Assembly (NCBI RefSeq): GCF_014692675.1
Contig: NZ_JABFCZ010000013.1
Coordinates: 64,001-128,000, forward strand
DNA length: 64,000 nucleotides
Reading direction: 5' to 3'
Source of the DNA: Roseibium aggregatum
Lineage (GTDB): Bacteria; Pseudomonadota; Alphaproteobacteria; Rhizobiales; Stappiaceae
The notes beneath the pieces are model-generated. The model made no database searches. It was not told where the DNA came from and saw only the letters and a list, made by a program, of their open reading frames with translations. Position numbers and translations under genes: made by a program. Shown in pieces: positions 13,013 to 21,144 of this stretch (within the stretch, counting starts at the first letter, position 1; each line of letters starts with the position of its first letter).

Positions 13013-13303
13013 TCACCCCGGCACCGCCGGCAGGACGGTGAACAGCACCACAGCAAACGCAAACACCGCGATAGCCAGCACATAGAGCCGGATCACCCGG
13101 CGGCGCAGCGGTTCGGCGTCCGGCCCGAAGCCGTTGCGGCGCAGGAGCTTCAGCCAGAGCTTCGCCCCCTCGACAAGATCGAAGCCGAGCGCGCCTTCCG
13201 GCGACTGGTGCCGAAAGAACACCAGCGTCCGCGCCCAGGCGGCCACCAGCAACAGCAGGGCCAGCGCCATGAAGGTGATGAAAATCAGATAGGGACCGCT
13301 CAC
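13013..13303 (-). CDS. Small membrane protein, two predicted helices
   Basis: 96-aa protein beginning on GTG with a strong GAAAGGGGGGAAG ribosome site. One hydrophobic helix lies at about residues 5-28 and another at about 70-93, with a soluble, charged segment between. No recognised domain. It is divergent from the next membrane protein. Confidence 0.65.
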   Translation of the reverse strand: MSGPYLIFITFMALALLLLVAAWARTLVFFRHQSPEGALGFDLVEGAKLWLKLLRRNGFGPDAEPLRRRVIRLYVLAIAVFAFAVVLFTVLPAVPG

Positions 13304-13394
13304 CGCTTCCCCCCTTTCTCCGTATCCGGCCCCGATTGGCCGATACCGCCGTTCCGGGTAAATTAGCCCTCCTTTCGGCCTGGGGGAAACAGCG

Positions 13395-13775
13395 ATGCGC
13401 GCATTGGGGGCAATTCTGGGGGCGATCGCCGGGGCGGTGATCGGCTATATCGGCGCCTTCGTGGTCGGTTACCCGATCATCGTCGCCTTGGACGGCCCCG
13501 ACCGGGACGGCGGCATCGCCATCGGCGTCGCGGTGACCCTCGGTCCGGCAATGGCCGTGATCACCGCGCTCGTGTTCATGCTTCTGATCCTGCGGCTGAC
13601 CCGGCCGAAACGACCGCAACCGGCCGCGGAACCGGACTCAACGGAAGACCCCGACGAGGCCCTGTTGCGGCCTCCGCCGGGGACGAATACCGGCCCGGAC
13701 ACCCAGACCCTGATCGCAACCGGCGTCGTGGTGGTGCTTATCGTCGCAGGAATGATGTGGCTGAACGGCGGCTGA
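13395..13775 (+). CDS. Small membrane protein of unknown function
   Basis: 126-aa protein with glycine/alanine-rich helices at about residues 4-30 and 43-66 and a third at about 105-122. A hydrophilic Pro/Glu-rich stretch lies between the second and third. A GGGGGAAA ribosome site precedes the ATG. No family recognised. It is the nearest gene upstream of the metalloprotease but is separated from it by 260 bases of AT-richer sequence. Confidence 0.65.
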   Translation: MRALGAILGAIAGAVIGYIGAFVVGYPIIVALDGPDRDGGIAIGVAVTLGPAMAVITALVFMLLILRLTRPKRPQPAAEPDSTEDPDEALLRPPPGTNTGPDTQTLIATGVVVVLIVAGMMWLNGG

Positions 13776-14035
13776 GCGGGAATACGCAGCGCCCGGCCCC
13801 TGCGCCGTTCACGAATGACCGGCCCTCGAAACCCGGCAATCCTGCCGCCCGGCCGATGCCGAAGCACGCTCCAATTTCCCTGCATGCCACACGTTTTGGG
13901 AGACATTCCGCACAATTGCCACTGGACAACGAATTAGCACTTTCTTTAAGATTCTTAACAAGAGTCGAAGGCAAATTATTCAGGCCCAGATTAATCAGGC
14001 CCATATAACCAGGTACGGATTCCGCGGACCCATCA

Positions 14036-16432
14036 ATTGCAACCGTCTACTCAAACAACCAGATCGCCGACCAGCTGGTCAACGGCTACTGGAATGCAAA
14101 CGGCGGCAGCTGGCGCTCCTTCGGCGTCTCCACAGGGGCGACACTGAGCTATAACATCACCGGGCTGACCGCCGCCGGACAGAACCTTGCCAAGACGGGG
14201 CTGCAGGCGTGGTCCTTCGTCACCGGACTGAATTTCAGCGCAACGACGTCCAGTTCGGCAAGTATCTACTTCTATGACGATTACAGCGGCGCCTTCAGCC
14301 AGTCCTACGGCTCCGGCAACACGATATCCCAGTCCATCGTCAACGTCTCGACCGCCTGGCTGGGCGCCTACGGCACGGGCCTGAACACCTATTCGTTCCA
14401 GACCTACATCCACGAGATCGGCCATGCGCTCGGCCTTGGCCATGCCGGCAACTACAACGGCTCGGCCACCTACGGCGTCGACAATCTCTATGCGAACGAC
14501 TCCTGGCAAGCGACGGTGATGTCGTATTTCTCGCAGGGCGAGAACACCTACATCAACGCCAGCACCGCTTTCGTGATCACGCCGATGGTCGCCGACATTC
14601 TCGCGATGCAGACCCTCTACGGCGCCGCATCGACCCTGCGCACCGGCGACACCGTCTACGGCATCGGCTCCAACGCCGGCGGCTACTACGACCAGTTCAC
14701 GTCGCTTTATCCGGTCTCCTACACCATCATCGACAACGGCGGCACGGATACGCTGAATTACTCCGGCTTTGCCTTCGACCAGACGCTGGACCTGCGCCCC
14801 GAACATTATTCCAACGCGGCCGGCCTGTACGGCAACGTGACGATCGCCCGCGGCACGGTGATCGAAAACGCCATTGGCGGGTCCGGCAACGACAGCCTGA
14901 TCGGCAACACCGCAAACAACGTGCTGACCGGCAACGGCGGCAACGACAGCCTGACCGGCGACGCGGGCAACGATACGCTCTACGGCGGAAGCGGTGGCGA
15001 CACCCTCAACGGCGGCAGCGGCAACGACGCCCTCAATGGCAGCTACACCTATGCTTTCGCCGCGGTGGAGAACGTCAATCGCTATGCCATCAACGGCCAC
15101 CACGACCACGCCCTGGTCGGCGACTTCAACGGTGACGGCCGCAGCGACCTGATCTTCACCTGGGAGCATTACGGCGAAAACCGCATGTTTCTAGGCAACG
15201 CCGACGGCAGCTTCACCGACGGCGGCAGCCCGCTCGCGACCCACGCCATCAACGGCTACCCGGATCACACCCTGGTCGGCGACTTCAACGGCGACGGACG
15301 CGACGACCTGATCTTCACCTGGGAACATTACGGCGAGAACCGCCTGTTCCTCGGCAATGCCGGCGGCGGCTTCGATTACATGGGCTTCCAGATTACGCCG
15401 ACATCGATCAACGGATACCCGGATCACACCCTGGTCGGCGACTTCAACGGCGATGGCCGCAGCGACCTGATCTTCACCTGGGAGCATTACGGCGAGAACC
15501 GGCTGTTCCTCGGCAATGCCAGCGGCGGCTTCGACTACGTCAGTTTTCCGATGACACCGTCGGCCATCAACAGCTTCCCGGACCAGACGCTTGTCGGCGA
15601 CTTCAACGGCGACGGCCGTGACGACATGTTCTTCTCCTGGGCCCGTTACGGCGAGAACCGCCTGTTCCTCGGCACCGCGGCCGGCGGCTTCAACTATGTC
15701 GGAGCCCAGATCGACCCGTCGGCCATCAACAGCAGCCCCGACAAGGTCCTGGTCGGCGATTTCAACGGCGACGGCCGCGACGACCTGATCTTCACCTGGT
15801 CGCAAAACGGCGACAAGCGCATGTTCTTCGGCACGGCCGGTGGCGGCTTCGACTATTCGTCCAGCTACAATGTTCCAAGCGCGCTCAACAACAATCCCGA
15901 CCGCGTCCTGGTCGGCGACTACAACAGCGACGGCCGCGACGACCTGATCCTGACCTGGCAGGACTCCAACCAGGTCAAGTATTTCACCTGCATCGGCAAC
16001 TCGTTCGTCCAGATCAAGAACTACATCGATCCGGACTGGATCCTGCCCGCGGAACACGTCCTTGTCGGCGATTACAACGGCGACGGCACGACAGACACGT
16101 TTGCCGCCGACTCCCATGAAGGCGACAACTTCCTGCTCTTGTCCTCAAGCTCCGACGGCAACGACACCCTGACCGGCAGCACCGGCGACGATACGTTCTA
16201 TTTCCAGGGCAAGAATTTCGGCTTCGACCACATCACGGATTTCACCGCGGGCGCGGCCACCGAAGACACGATCGCCTTCTCCCAGGCCGTCTTCCACGAC
16301 TACGCCGGCGTCCTGGCCGCCGCCTCCACCTCCGGCTCCGACACGGTCATCACCGTCAGCTCGGCCGCCACCGTCACCCTCGACGGCGTCGCCCTCGCAA
16401 GCCTGCACGCAGACGATTTTCAGTTCGTTTGA
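14036..16432 (+). CDS. Serralysin-type M10 metalloprotease with RTX and FG-GAP/VCBS repeats; start codon not canonical
   Basis: Translation from base 14036 gives a full serralysin-like catalytic domain with the zinc site H-E-I-G-H-A-L-G-L-G-H (bases 14411-14443) and a Met-turn V-M-S-Y. RTX nonapeptides (G-G-x-G-N-D) follow, then seven FG-GAP-like units around V-G-D-F-N-G-D-G at a 53-residue period, and a final RTX/C-terminal region typical of type I-secreted proteins. It would be a calcium-dependent secreted protease. The oddity is the start: a TAA lies in frame at 14006-14008, and no ATG, GTG or TTG occurs in frame until 14516, past the zinc site. ATT at 14036 would give a family-like start (A-T-V-Y-S-N-N-Q-I) but lacks a clear ribosome site. 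It may be a rare start, a mutated start (pseudogene) or an assembly error. Confidence 0.8.
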   Translation: MATVYSNNQIADQLVNGYWNANGGSWRSFGVSTGATLSYNITGLTAAGQNLAKTGLQAWSFVTGLNFSATTSSSASIYFYDDYSGAFSQSYGSGNTISQSIVNVSTAWLGAYGTGLNTYSFQTYIHEIGHALGLGHAGNYNGSATYGVDNLYANDSWQATVMSYFSQGENTYINASTAFVITPMVADILAMQTLYGAASTLRTGDTVYGIGSNAGGYYDQFTSLYPVSYTIIDNGGTDTLNYSGFAFDQTLDLRPEHYSNAAGLYGNVTIARGTVIENAIGGSGNDSLIGNTANNVLTGNGGNDSLTGDAGNDTLYGGSGGDTLNGGSGNDALNGSYTYAFAAVENVNRYAINGHHDHALVGDFNGDGRSDLIFTWEHYGENRMFLGNADGSFTDGGSPLATHAINGYPDHTLVGDFNGDGRDDLIFTWEHYGENRLFLGNAGGGFDYMGFQITPTSINGYPDHTLVGDFNGDGRSDLIFTWEHYGENRLFLGNASGGFDYVSFPMTPSAINSFPDQTLVGDFNGDGRDDMFFSWARYGENRLFLGTAAGGFNYVGAQIDPSAINSSPDKVLVGDFNGDGRDDLIFTWSQNGDKRMFFGTAGGGFDYSSSYNVPSALNNNPDRVLVGDYNSDGRDDLILTWQDSNQVKYFTCIGNSFVQIKNYIDPDWILPAEHVLVGDYNGDGTTDTFAADSHEGDNFLLLSSSSDGNDTLTGSTGDDTFYFQGKNFGFDHITDFTAGAATEDTIAFSQAVFHDYAGVLAAASTSGSDTVITVSSAATVTLDGVALASLHADDFQFV
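15084..16130 (+). repeat. 159-base tandem coding repeats of the metalloprotease
   Basis: The segment is built of about seven units of 159 bases (53 residues). The first three share long identical stretches around GGCGACTTCAACGG; the later ones diverge. Each unit carries a D-x-N-x-D-G calcium-binding-type loop followed by L-I-F-T-W. This is a protein repeat, not a DNA satellite. Confidence 0.85.
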
Positions 16433-16493
16433 GGGGTGGGAGACGGGCGTCGGATCGTTGGCTTGAGGCTGATAATAAACCCCGATTTCGTCA

Positions 16494-16523
16494 TCCCGGA
16501 CGCAGCGCAGCGAAGATCCGGGA
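16494..16523. repeat. REP-type palindrome
   Basis: TCCCGGA and TCCGGGA arms surround CGCAGCGCAGCGAAGA, a form common among extragenic palindromes of alphaproteobacteria. Single copy in this window. Confidence 0.6.
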
Positions 16524-16577
16524 CCGGCGAGCCACGGTCTTCATCGGGATAACATTTTGAAATTCGTCTTGCTTCTG

Positions 16578-16777
16578 CCGCCCTTGCCCTCCGCTAGGGC
16601 TCCGGGCGTTCGTCGCTTGAAACGCCAAATCGTTGGCGTTTCATTTGCTGCGCCCCCCCTTGCCCTCCGCTAGGGCTTCGGGCGTTCGAAACTCAAAAAG
16701 CCAAATCGTTTGCGGCCCTTGCGCTTCGCTATGGCTCCGCGCGTTCGAAACTCAAAAAGCCAAATCGTTGGCTTTTT
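16578..16777. repeat. Three imperfect tandem hairpin repeats between the metalloprotease and clpS
   Basis: Three units of about 60-75 bases each hold a block like CCCTTGCCCTCCGCTAGGGC with CCGGGCGTTCG, then a block ending GCCAAATCGTT. In units 1 and 3 the second block is a perfect 10-base-arm hairpin (GAAACGCCAA-ATCG-TTGGCGTTTC; AAAAAGCCAA-ATCG-TTGGCTTTTT). In unit 2 the right arm has decayed. The rest of the 366-base interval from 16433 holds only the REP above. Confidence 0.75.
16754..16777 (-). terminator. Symmetric intrinsic terminator of clpS
   Basis: A 10-base perfect stem with an A5/T5 outer edge (AAAAAGCCAA, loop CGAT on the minus strand, TTGGCTTTTT), 22 bases past the clpS stop. It reads equally well in both directions and is also the third unit of the repeat block. 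Confidence 0.7.
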
Positions 16778-16798
16778 GCCCGCTTCGCGGGACGTTTC

Positions 16799-17104
16799 TC
16801 ACTCCTCCGGTTCCACGGTGAACTGGAGGGGGTAGCCGTGTTTCTGGGCGGCGGCGACGGCGCGGTCTGCCTTGGTCTCGGCAACGTCCTTCGGATAGAC
16901 GGAAACCACGCAGGCGCCCTTCTGGTGTGCCGTCAGCATGACGATCTCGGCCTGGGAGGAATCCAGCCGGAATTCGCCCTTGAGGACCATTACGACGAAT
17001 TCCCGTGGCGTGAAGTCGTCGTTCAGGAGCACAACGCGGTAAAGCTTCGGCCGCTCGGCCTTGATCCGCGGCTTGGTCCGCGGTTTCAGGTTCGTGTCGC
17101 TCAT
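16799..17104 (-). CDS. clpS: ATP-dependent Clp protease adaptor ClpS (ClpS2-like)
   Basis: 101-aa adaptor that delivers N-degron substrates to ClpAP. The core has P-K-L-Y-R-V-V-L-L-N-D-D-F-T-P-R-E-F-V with the conserved N-D-D substrate-contacting residues, and later K-G-A-C-V-V-S-V-Y-P-K-D-V-A-E-T-K. The family-conserved glutamate after the helix is kept. The sequence is closer to the second alphaproteobacterial paralogue (R-P-K-L-Y-R, D-F-T-P-R-E-F) than to ClpS1. No clpA is adjacent here. It has a candidate promoter with a 12-base palindrome just downstream of the -10. Confidence 0.95.
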   Translation of the reverse strand: MSDTNLKPRTKPRIKAERPKLYRVVLLNDDFTPREFVVMVLKGEFRLDSSQAEIVMLTAHQKGACVVSVYPKDVAETKADRAVAAAQKHGYPLQFTVEPEE

Positions 17105-17132
17105 CTGGAAACGTCCGTCAAAAAAATCTGTC

Positions 17133-17144
17133 TTGACCGGTCAA
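17133..17144. promoter_or_regulatory. Perfect palindrome TTGACCGGTCAA upstream of clpS
   Basis: A 12-base perfect palindrome immediately downstream of the predicted -10 of clpS, about 30 bases before its start codon. Position and symmetry fit a repressor operator of TetR or MarR type. Confidence 0.45.
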
Positions 17145-17146
17145 TC

Positions 17147-17175
17147 ATTATCGCACTGCAACGCCGCGAGGTCCA
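17147..17175 (-). promoter_or_regulatory. Candidate clpS promoter
   Basis: On the minus strand TGGACC and GATAAT are separated by 17 bases, giving a sigma70-like promoter ending about 45 bases before the clpS ATG. Confidence 0.4.
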
Positions 17176-17458
17176 CCTGCGTCATCCAGGAAGCGAATCA
17201 GTCTGTCTGCCGGTCATTCCGGAGGCGCATCTACAGCGGTTTCGCACAGGATCTCAAGCGCGAATCCACAACAGGGATTTCGGCAGAGACTCTGATGCAA
17301 CAGGACTATAAAATTTGGCCGAAAGCCTTCCCCATACCCCGTTTTAAGGCTAATTCTGGCTGATCGTTGAAAGCGACCGGCAAGATCGGTTAAAAATGAG
17401 TTAATGGAATGCAGAGTCGCGTCGGCCGTCGGCCGTTCGCGTAAGACAGGAGTCGGTT

Positions 17459-18850
17459 ATGGGCATTTTTTCCAAGAGCTCGCGGTCTGGCGAAGACGCG
17501 CGGCAACGGCCAGAGGACGCCGGTACCGCCGGTGCAACGCACATGGAAGCGGAAGACACAGCATCGAACGTTGCGCAGATTTCCCCCTTTGCGCTGCGGA
17601 TGCAGGAAAAAATGCACACGCTCGACGGCCTGAAGACGCGCATCGGCGGCCTGAGCAAGACCTTCGAGCAGATGAACGCCCTGGCGATGGAATCCCAGAA
17701 CAGCATTCACCTGCTGTCCGAATTCGTCGAAGCCTCCCGTCAGCACGTCGAGACGGAAGTCCGGCTGAAATCGGAAAACGCCAAGCTGTCGACCGACCTG
17801 CTGGACGTTCAGCATCAGGTCAAGTCGCTGTCCACCCAGCTGGAAGAGGCCCAGGCCGAGGTGCATTCGCTGCGCAAGCGCTCCACCGAAACCCGCACCG
17901 CCCTGGAAACCGCCCGCAACGACATCGTCACCATCCGCGACAACAACAAACGCGTGAACGAGGAATACCGCCATCAGAGCGCCCAGCTCGTAGAAGCCAA
18001 TTCCCAGATCGCCGAACTCACCGGCGAACTGAACGACCTCAAGGCGAAATACGACTCCCTCGAGGACCATGCCGAAAGCCTGAAGTCCGAACTCGATGCC
18101 ATCGCCCGGCGCGAAAAGGAACTGCAGCAGAACCTCTCCGAAAGCGCGACGCTCCTGGAAGAGGAAGTCAAGAAGAACAGCCGCGCCACCAACGAGCTTG
18201 AAGCCGCCAAGCGCGAGATCATCGATCTGCGCAACGACAACATCGACCTGAAGTCGCACATGGATGTCGCCCGCCAGGAACTGGCCTATTCCAAGTCCCG
18301 GCTGGAGGAAGAACAGCGCAAGCACGACAACGAGGTCTATGCGCTGAACGCGGAGATCTAGAACCTTTCGTCCCAGCGCCGCATCGGCGCCCAGTCGCTG
18401 CAGGAAACGACCCGCGAAAACTCCTCCATCAAGGAGCGCAACCGTTCCCTGATGAAGCGCATGCAGGAAATCGAGCTCCTGCTGGACAGCGCGCAGAAGA
18501 ACCACGAGAAGGACCGCAACGAGCTGATCTCGACCAGCGCGAAGCTGCGTGAGGTCAACCTGCGTTACAATTCGGCCCTGACCGATCTCAACCACGAGCG
18601 CAAGCAGAACCAGAAATACGCCGAAAATCTGGAAGATCTGGTGGAAGAGAACAAGAAGCTCCAGAAGTACAAGATCCAGGTCGATACCGCGAACGACCAG
18701 ATCGCCCAGCTCAAGTCCGTCATCGCCAATTACCAGATGGCCATGGAAGGCCGGGGTCCGGCCGAGGAACTCGGCCTCACCGAAGACGGCGAAGGCGGCG
18801 GCAAGAAAAAGGACGGCGACGACGACGTCGTGGTCAAGCTGCGCGACTGA
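17459..18850 (+). pseudogene. Long coiled-coil protein gene interrupted by one in-frame amber codon
   Basis: The frame encodes heptad-rich coiled coil over nearly its whole length (many E-L-x-x-L-K-x-K patterns), with a short Ser/Asp-rich N-terminus and a Gly/Lys/Asp-rich tail. It begins at an ATG with an AGGAG site. A single TAG at 18359-18361 ends the first 300 codons, yet the same frame continues as equally good coiled coil for 163 more codons without another stop. CAG to TAG (Gln) is the simplest single change. A real terminator follows the distal end. It may be a recent pseudogene, a 300-aa truncated product, a suppressed amber, or a sequencing error. Function unknown; Smc-like proteins are only a superficial resemblance. 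Confidence 0.75.
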
Positions 18851-18881
18851 CGCGGTCACGTCGCCCGATCGAAGCAACAGG

Positions 18882-18908
18882 GCCCGGAGCGCAAGCTCCG
18901 GGCTTTTT
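18882..18908 (+). terminator. Intrinsic terminator after the coiled-coil gene
   Basis: GCCCGGAGC, GCAA loop, GCTCCGGGC, then T5. Perfect 9-base stem, 31 bases after the distal stop codon. Confidence 0.85.
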
Positions 18909-18971
18909 CATGAGGAGTTGCATTCCGGGCGGGAACGGGCGACTCTCGCTCCATAGACGGCGCCGGATTTC

Positions 18972-19322
18972 ATGACTGTTCGACCACCCAAAGCCTATTC
19001 GAAGGACCTGCAGGATCCGCTCTCGGCGGCCCTGGAGCAGGAAATCTTCAACGAGAAGGCCGGCACCCTCGCCCGGTTGAACCGGAAACTGGAAGAAGCC
19101 CTTGCGCGCCTGCCAGAACCCGATCCGGACGCCGACGACGTCGCCATGGAAATGCGGGACCGGCTGCTGGCCGAAGCCGGCGAAGCGCTCTGGAACGTCA
19201 CGATCCAGCGCGAACTCTGCGGGCTGACCCGGCACAAGGAATTTTTCGACCACATGAAGGTGCCGCGCGCCGTCCGCCTGCGCATGGGCCCTGTTCTCGG
19301 CAGGAAGCGCCAGGATCCGTGA
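18972..19322 (+). CDS. Small conserved hypothetical protein (possibly DUF6665-like)
   Basis: 116-aa soluble, largely helical protein with an E-Q-E-I-F-N-E-K-A-G-T-L-A-R segment and a C-terminal W-N-V-T-I-Q-R-E-L-C-G-L motif followed by V-P-R-A-V-R-L-R-M-G. The W-x-x-x-x-Q-R-E-x-C-G motif reminds me of a small alphaproteobacterial family (DUF6665), but this is recall, not a search. No signal peptide or membrane segment. It is likely monocistronic, since a terminator precedes it. Confidence 0.65.
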   Translation: MTVRPPKAYSKDLQDPLSAALEQEIFNEKAGTLARLNRKLEEALARLPEPDPDADDVAMEMRDRLLAEAGEALWNVTIQRELCGLTRHKEFFDHMKVPRAVRLRMGPVLGRKRQDP

Positions 19323-19439
19323 GCGAGCCGTCCGCGCGGGCCCGCATGGAAGAATTGCGGCCAAACCGTGCTATACGTCACAGACGCTTTCGCCGAACCT
19401 TGTAAGGTCTTGAAAGACAAACGAAGGGGGTTTCGTTCC

Positions 19440-19898
19440 ATGCGGAAATACAGACACTCAGGATCACAGGGCGGCAAGACGGCCGGCGGCCGATGGAAAG
19501 CAGCGGCACTCGCCCTTGCGGCGGCGACCGTCTTTTCGACCGCGGCCAGCGCCGACAGCTGCTGGACCCATAACGGATCCCTGATGCGCCTTCAGGCACA
19601 GGGCAACCAGCGCTGGCTCAGCTATGAAGTTCCGAGGCCGCAGCTGCGGGCAGGCGGTGTCCAACGCGGCACCTTGCTGTTCAACGGCGTCAAGCAGGGC
19701 AACTGGTACCGCGGGACGGCCCGGGTGTTTTCCAAATACTGCCCCGGCACGCCGCTGGAATATGCGGTTGAGGGCCCCGTCCGCTCCGACCAGCTTCAGG
19801 TGACCGTCCGCGGAACCCGGGAAGTTTACGATCACTGCCGTCCAACGGGCCGGTATACGACGGACACACTCGTTTTCACCTACTCGCATCAATGCTAG
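19440..19898 (+). CDS. Exported protein of unknown function
   Basis: 152-aa protein with a signal peptide (basic K-Y-R-H..., hydrophobic A-L-A-L-A-A-A-T, cleavage near A-S-A/D-S-C-W at about residue 39). The mature part has three cysteines and reads like a small beta-rich domain, with G-S-L-M-R-L-Q, G-N-W-Y-R-G-T-A and V-R-G-T-R-E-V-Y-D motifs. The ATG is chosen because AAGGGGG lies 10 bases upstream; the earlier in-frame start would spoil the signal peptide. No family recognised. Confidence 0.7.
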   Translation: MRKYRHSGSQGGKTAGGRWKAAALALAAATVFSTAASADSCWTHNGSLMRLQAQGNQRWLSYEVPRPQLRAGGVQRGTLLFNGVKQGNWYRGTARVFSKYCPGTPLEYAVEGPVRSDQLQVTVRGTREVYDHCRPTGRYTTDTLVFTYSHQC

Positions 19899-20103
19899 CG
19901 CAAAAACCGGTCAATGAAGCCAATGTGCCAGCTTGCAAGTAACGTTGCGGGATGATTTCTTGTCGCCTGCGTTTACGGGATTCGGAGGATTCGGTGATAG
20001 GCCATCCCCCGGCTTAACCCGTCCAACGCCGGCAAGGCATGAAGTCCCGCGATACCGGCAGGCCGCGTTTAAATATTTTGAGCCAGGTCCTGGAGCACCG
20101 GCA

Positions 20104-21096
20104 ATGTTCGGAAGAAATATATACAAGCGTCTTGTTCATACCGCAGCCGCGATGGCCGTTGCCTTGCCGTTGGCCGGAACCGGTTACCTTGCCGCGCATA
20201 CGCCGGCTGCCGCGGCACAGGTGCGTGTCGTTCCCGAGGGAAACCGGTACCGGAACCAGCCCAGTATTCCCTTCGCCTCGGCGCGCCGTACCAAGGCCTC
20301 CAAATCCACCTATGACGCGAAATTCGAAAAGGTGCTCGATGTCCTCAAGCGCGACCGCCGGCTGATTTCCTCCATCAAGCGCGTCGCGAAGGTCTATGGC
20401 ATCGACCCGATCCACATGATCGGCGCCATTGTCGGCGAACACACCTACAACTACGACACACTCGACAGCGCCCAGTCCTACTACATCAAGGCGCTCGCCT
20501 ATGCCGGCATCGATATCAGCTTCGAATACAACGACGAAAACGTGGTGGATTTCGTCCAGAGGCCCCAGTTCGACCGCTGCCGGAAAGGCAAGACCGCAAC
20601 CGACAGCGACCGTCTGTGGTCCTGTTACGAACGCATCTGGAACGGCCAGTTCCGGAACCGGAGGGTCGACGGCACCCGCTATCCCGGCACGAATTTCAAC
20701 GAGACCTTCTTCCAGCCGCTGTTTGCCGGGCAAAGCTTCGGCCTCGGCCAGCTCAGCCCGCTGACGGTCCTGAAGATGACCGACCGGGTTGCCCGCCAGA
20801 GCCGCTACCGGGCGCTCAGCGCATCCGATGCCAAGGAGGTCTACAGGGCCACGATGGACCCGGACATCTCCCTGCATTACATGGCGGCGGTCATCCAGGA
20901 CGCGATCGAGGCCTACAAGTCGGTCGGCAAGGTGGACATTTCGAAGAACCCGGGATTGACGGCCACCCTCTATAACCTCGGCGATCCGTGGTCACGGGCG
21001 GCCGCCTTCCGCAGAAGCGGCGCGGCCTGGCCGCGCGAGAACTATTACGGCTGGCTGGTCAACGACAAGGAAGAAGAGCTGCGCGCCCTGCTCTGA
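20104..21096 (+). CDS. DUF1402 family exported protein
   Basis: 330-aa protein with a signal peptide (A-M-A-V-A-L-P-L-A-G, cleavage near A-A-A-A-Q, about residue 39). The body matches the DUF1402 group of Hyphomicrobiales: Y-G-I-D-P-I-H-M-I-G-A-I-V-G-E-H-T-Y-N, F-G-L-G-Q-L-S-P-L-T and M-D-P-D-I-S-L-H-Y-M-A-A. The G-E-H and F-G-L-G-Q-L pattern resembles soluble lytic transglycosylases (catalytic Glu, then G-L-G-Q), so a cell-wall role is plausible though unproven. The ATG used is the one directly preceding the signal peptide; the longer frame adds a non-signal extension. Confidence 0.85.
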   Translation: MFGRNIYKRLVHTAAAMAVALPLAGTGYLAAHTPAAAAQVRVVPEGNRYRNQPSIPFASARRTKASKSTYDAKFEKVLDVLKRDRRLISSIKRVAKVYGIDPIHMIGAIVGEHTYNYDTLDSAQSYYIKALAYAGIDISFEYNDENVVDFVQRPQFDRCRKGKTATDSDRLWSCYERIWNGQFRNRRVDGTRYPGTNFNETFFQPLFAGQSFGLGQLSPLTVLKMTDRVARQSRYRALSASDAKEVYRATMDPDISLHYMAAVIQDAIEAYKSVGKVDISKNPGLTATLYNLGDPWSRAAAFRRSGAAWPRENYYGWLVNDKEEELRALL

Positions 21097-21144
21097 AGCA
21101 CCGGCGGTTCCCTTCCCGCCGTCACTGGCGCGGGCCATTCGGAC

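Larger units (their letters stand above)
17105..17458. other. Divergent intergenic region, clpS to coiled-coil gene
   Basis: 354 bases with no convincing gene. The clpS-proximal part holds the promoter and palindrome listed separately. The coiled-coil gene side ends in an AT-richer leader with an AGGAG ribosome site. Confidence 0.6.

Noticed and set aside
15084..16130. Regularly spaced repeats considered as a CRISPR array
   Set aside because: The 159-base repeats are coding, lack spacers, and translate to FG-GAP units.
16578..16777. Tandem hairpins considered as CRISPR
   Set aside because: Only three imperfect units, no unique spacers and no cas genes.
18359..18361. Pyrrolysine or other programmed recoding at the amber codon
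   Set aside because: No recoding element or related enzyme is seen; a point mutation, error or suppression is simpler.
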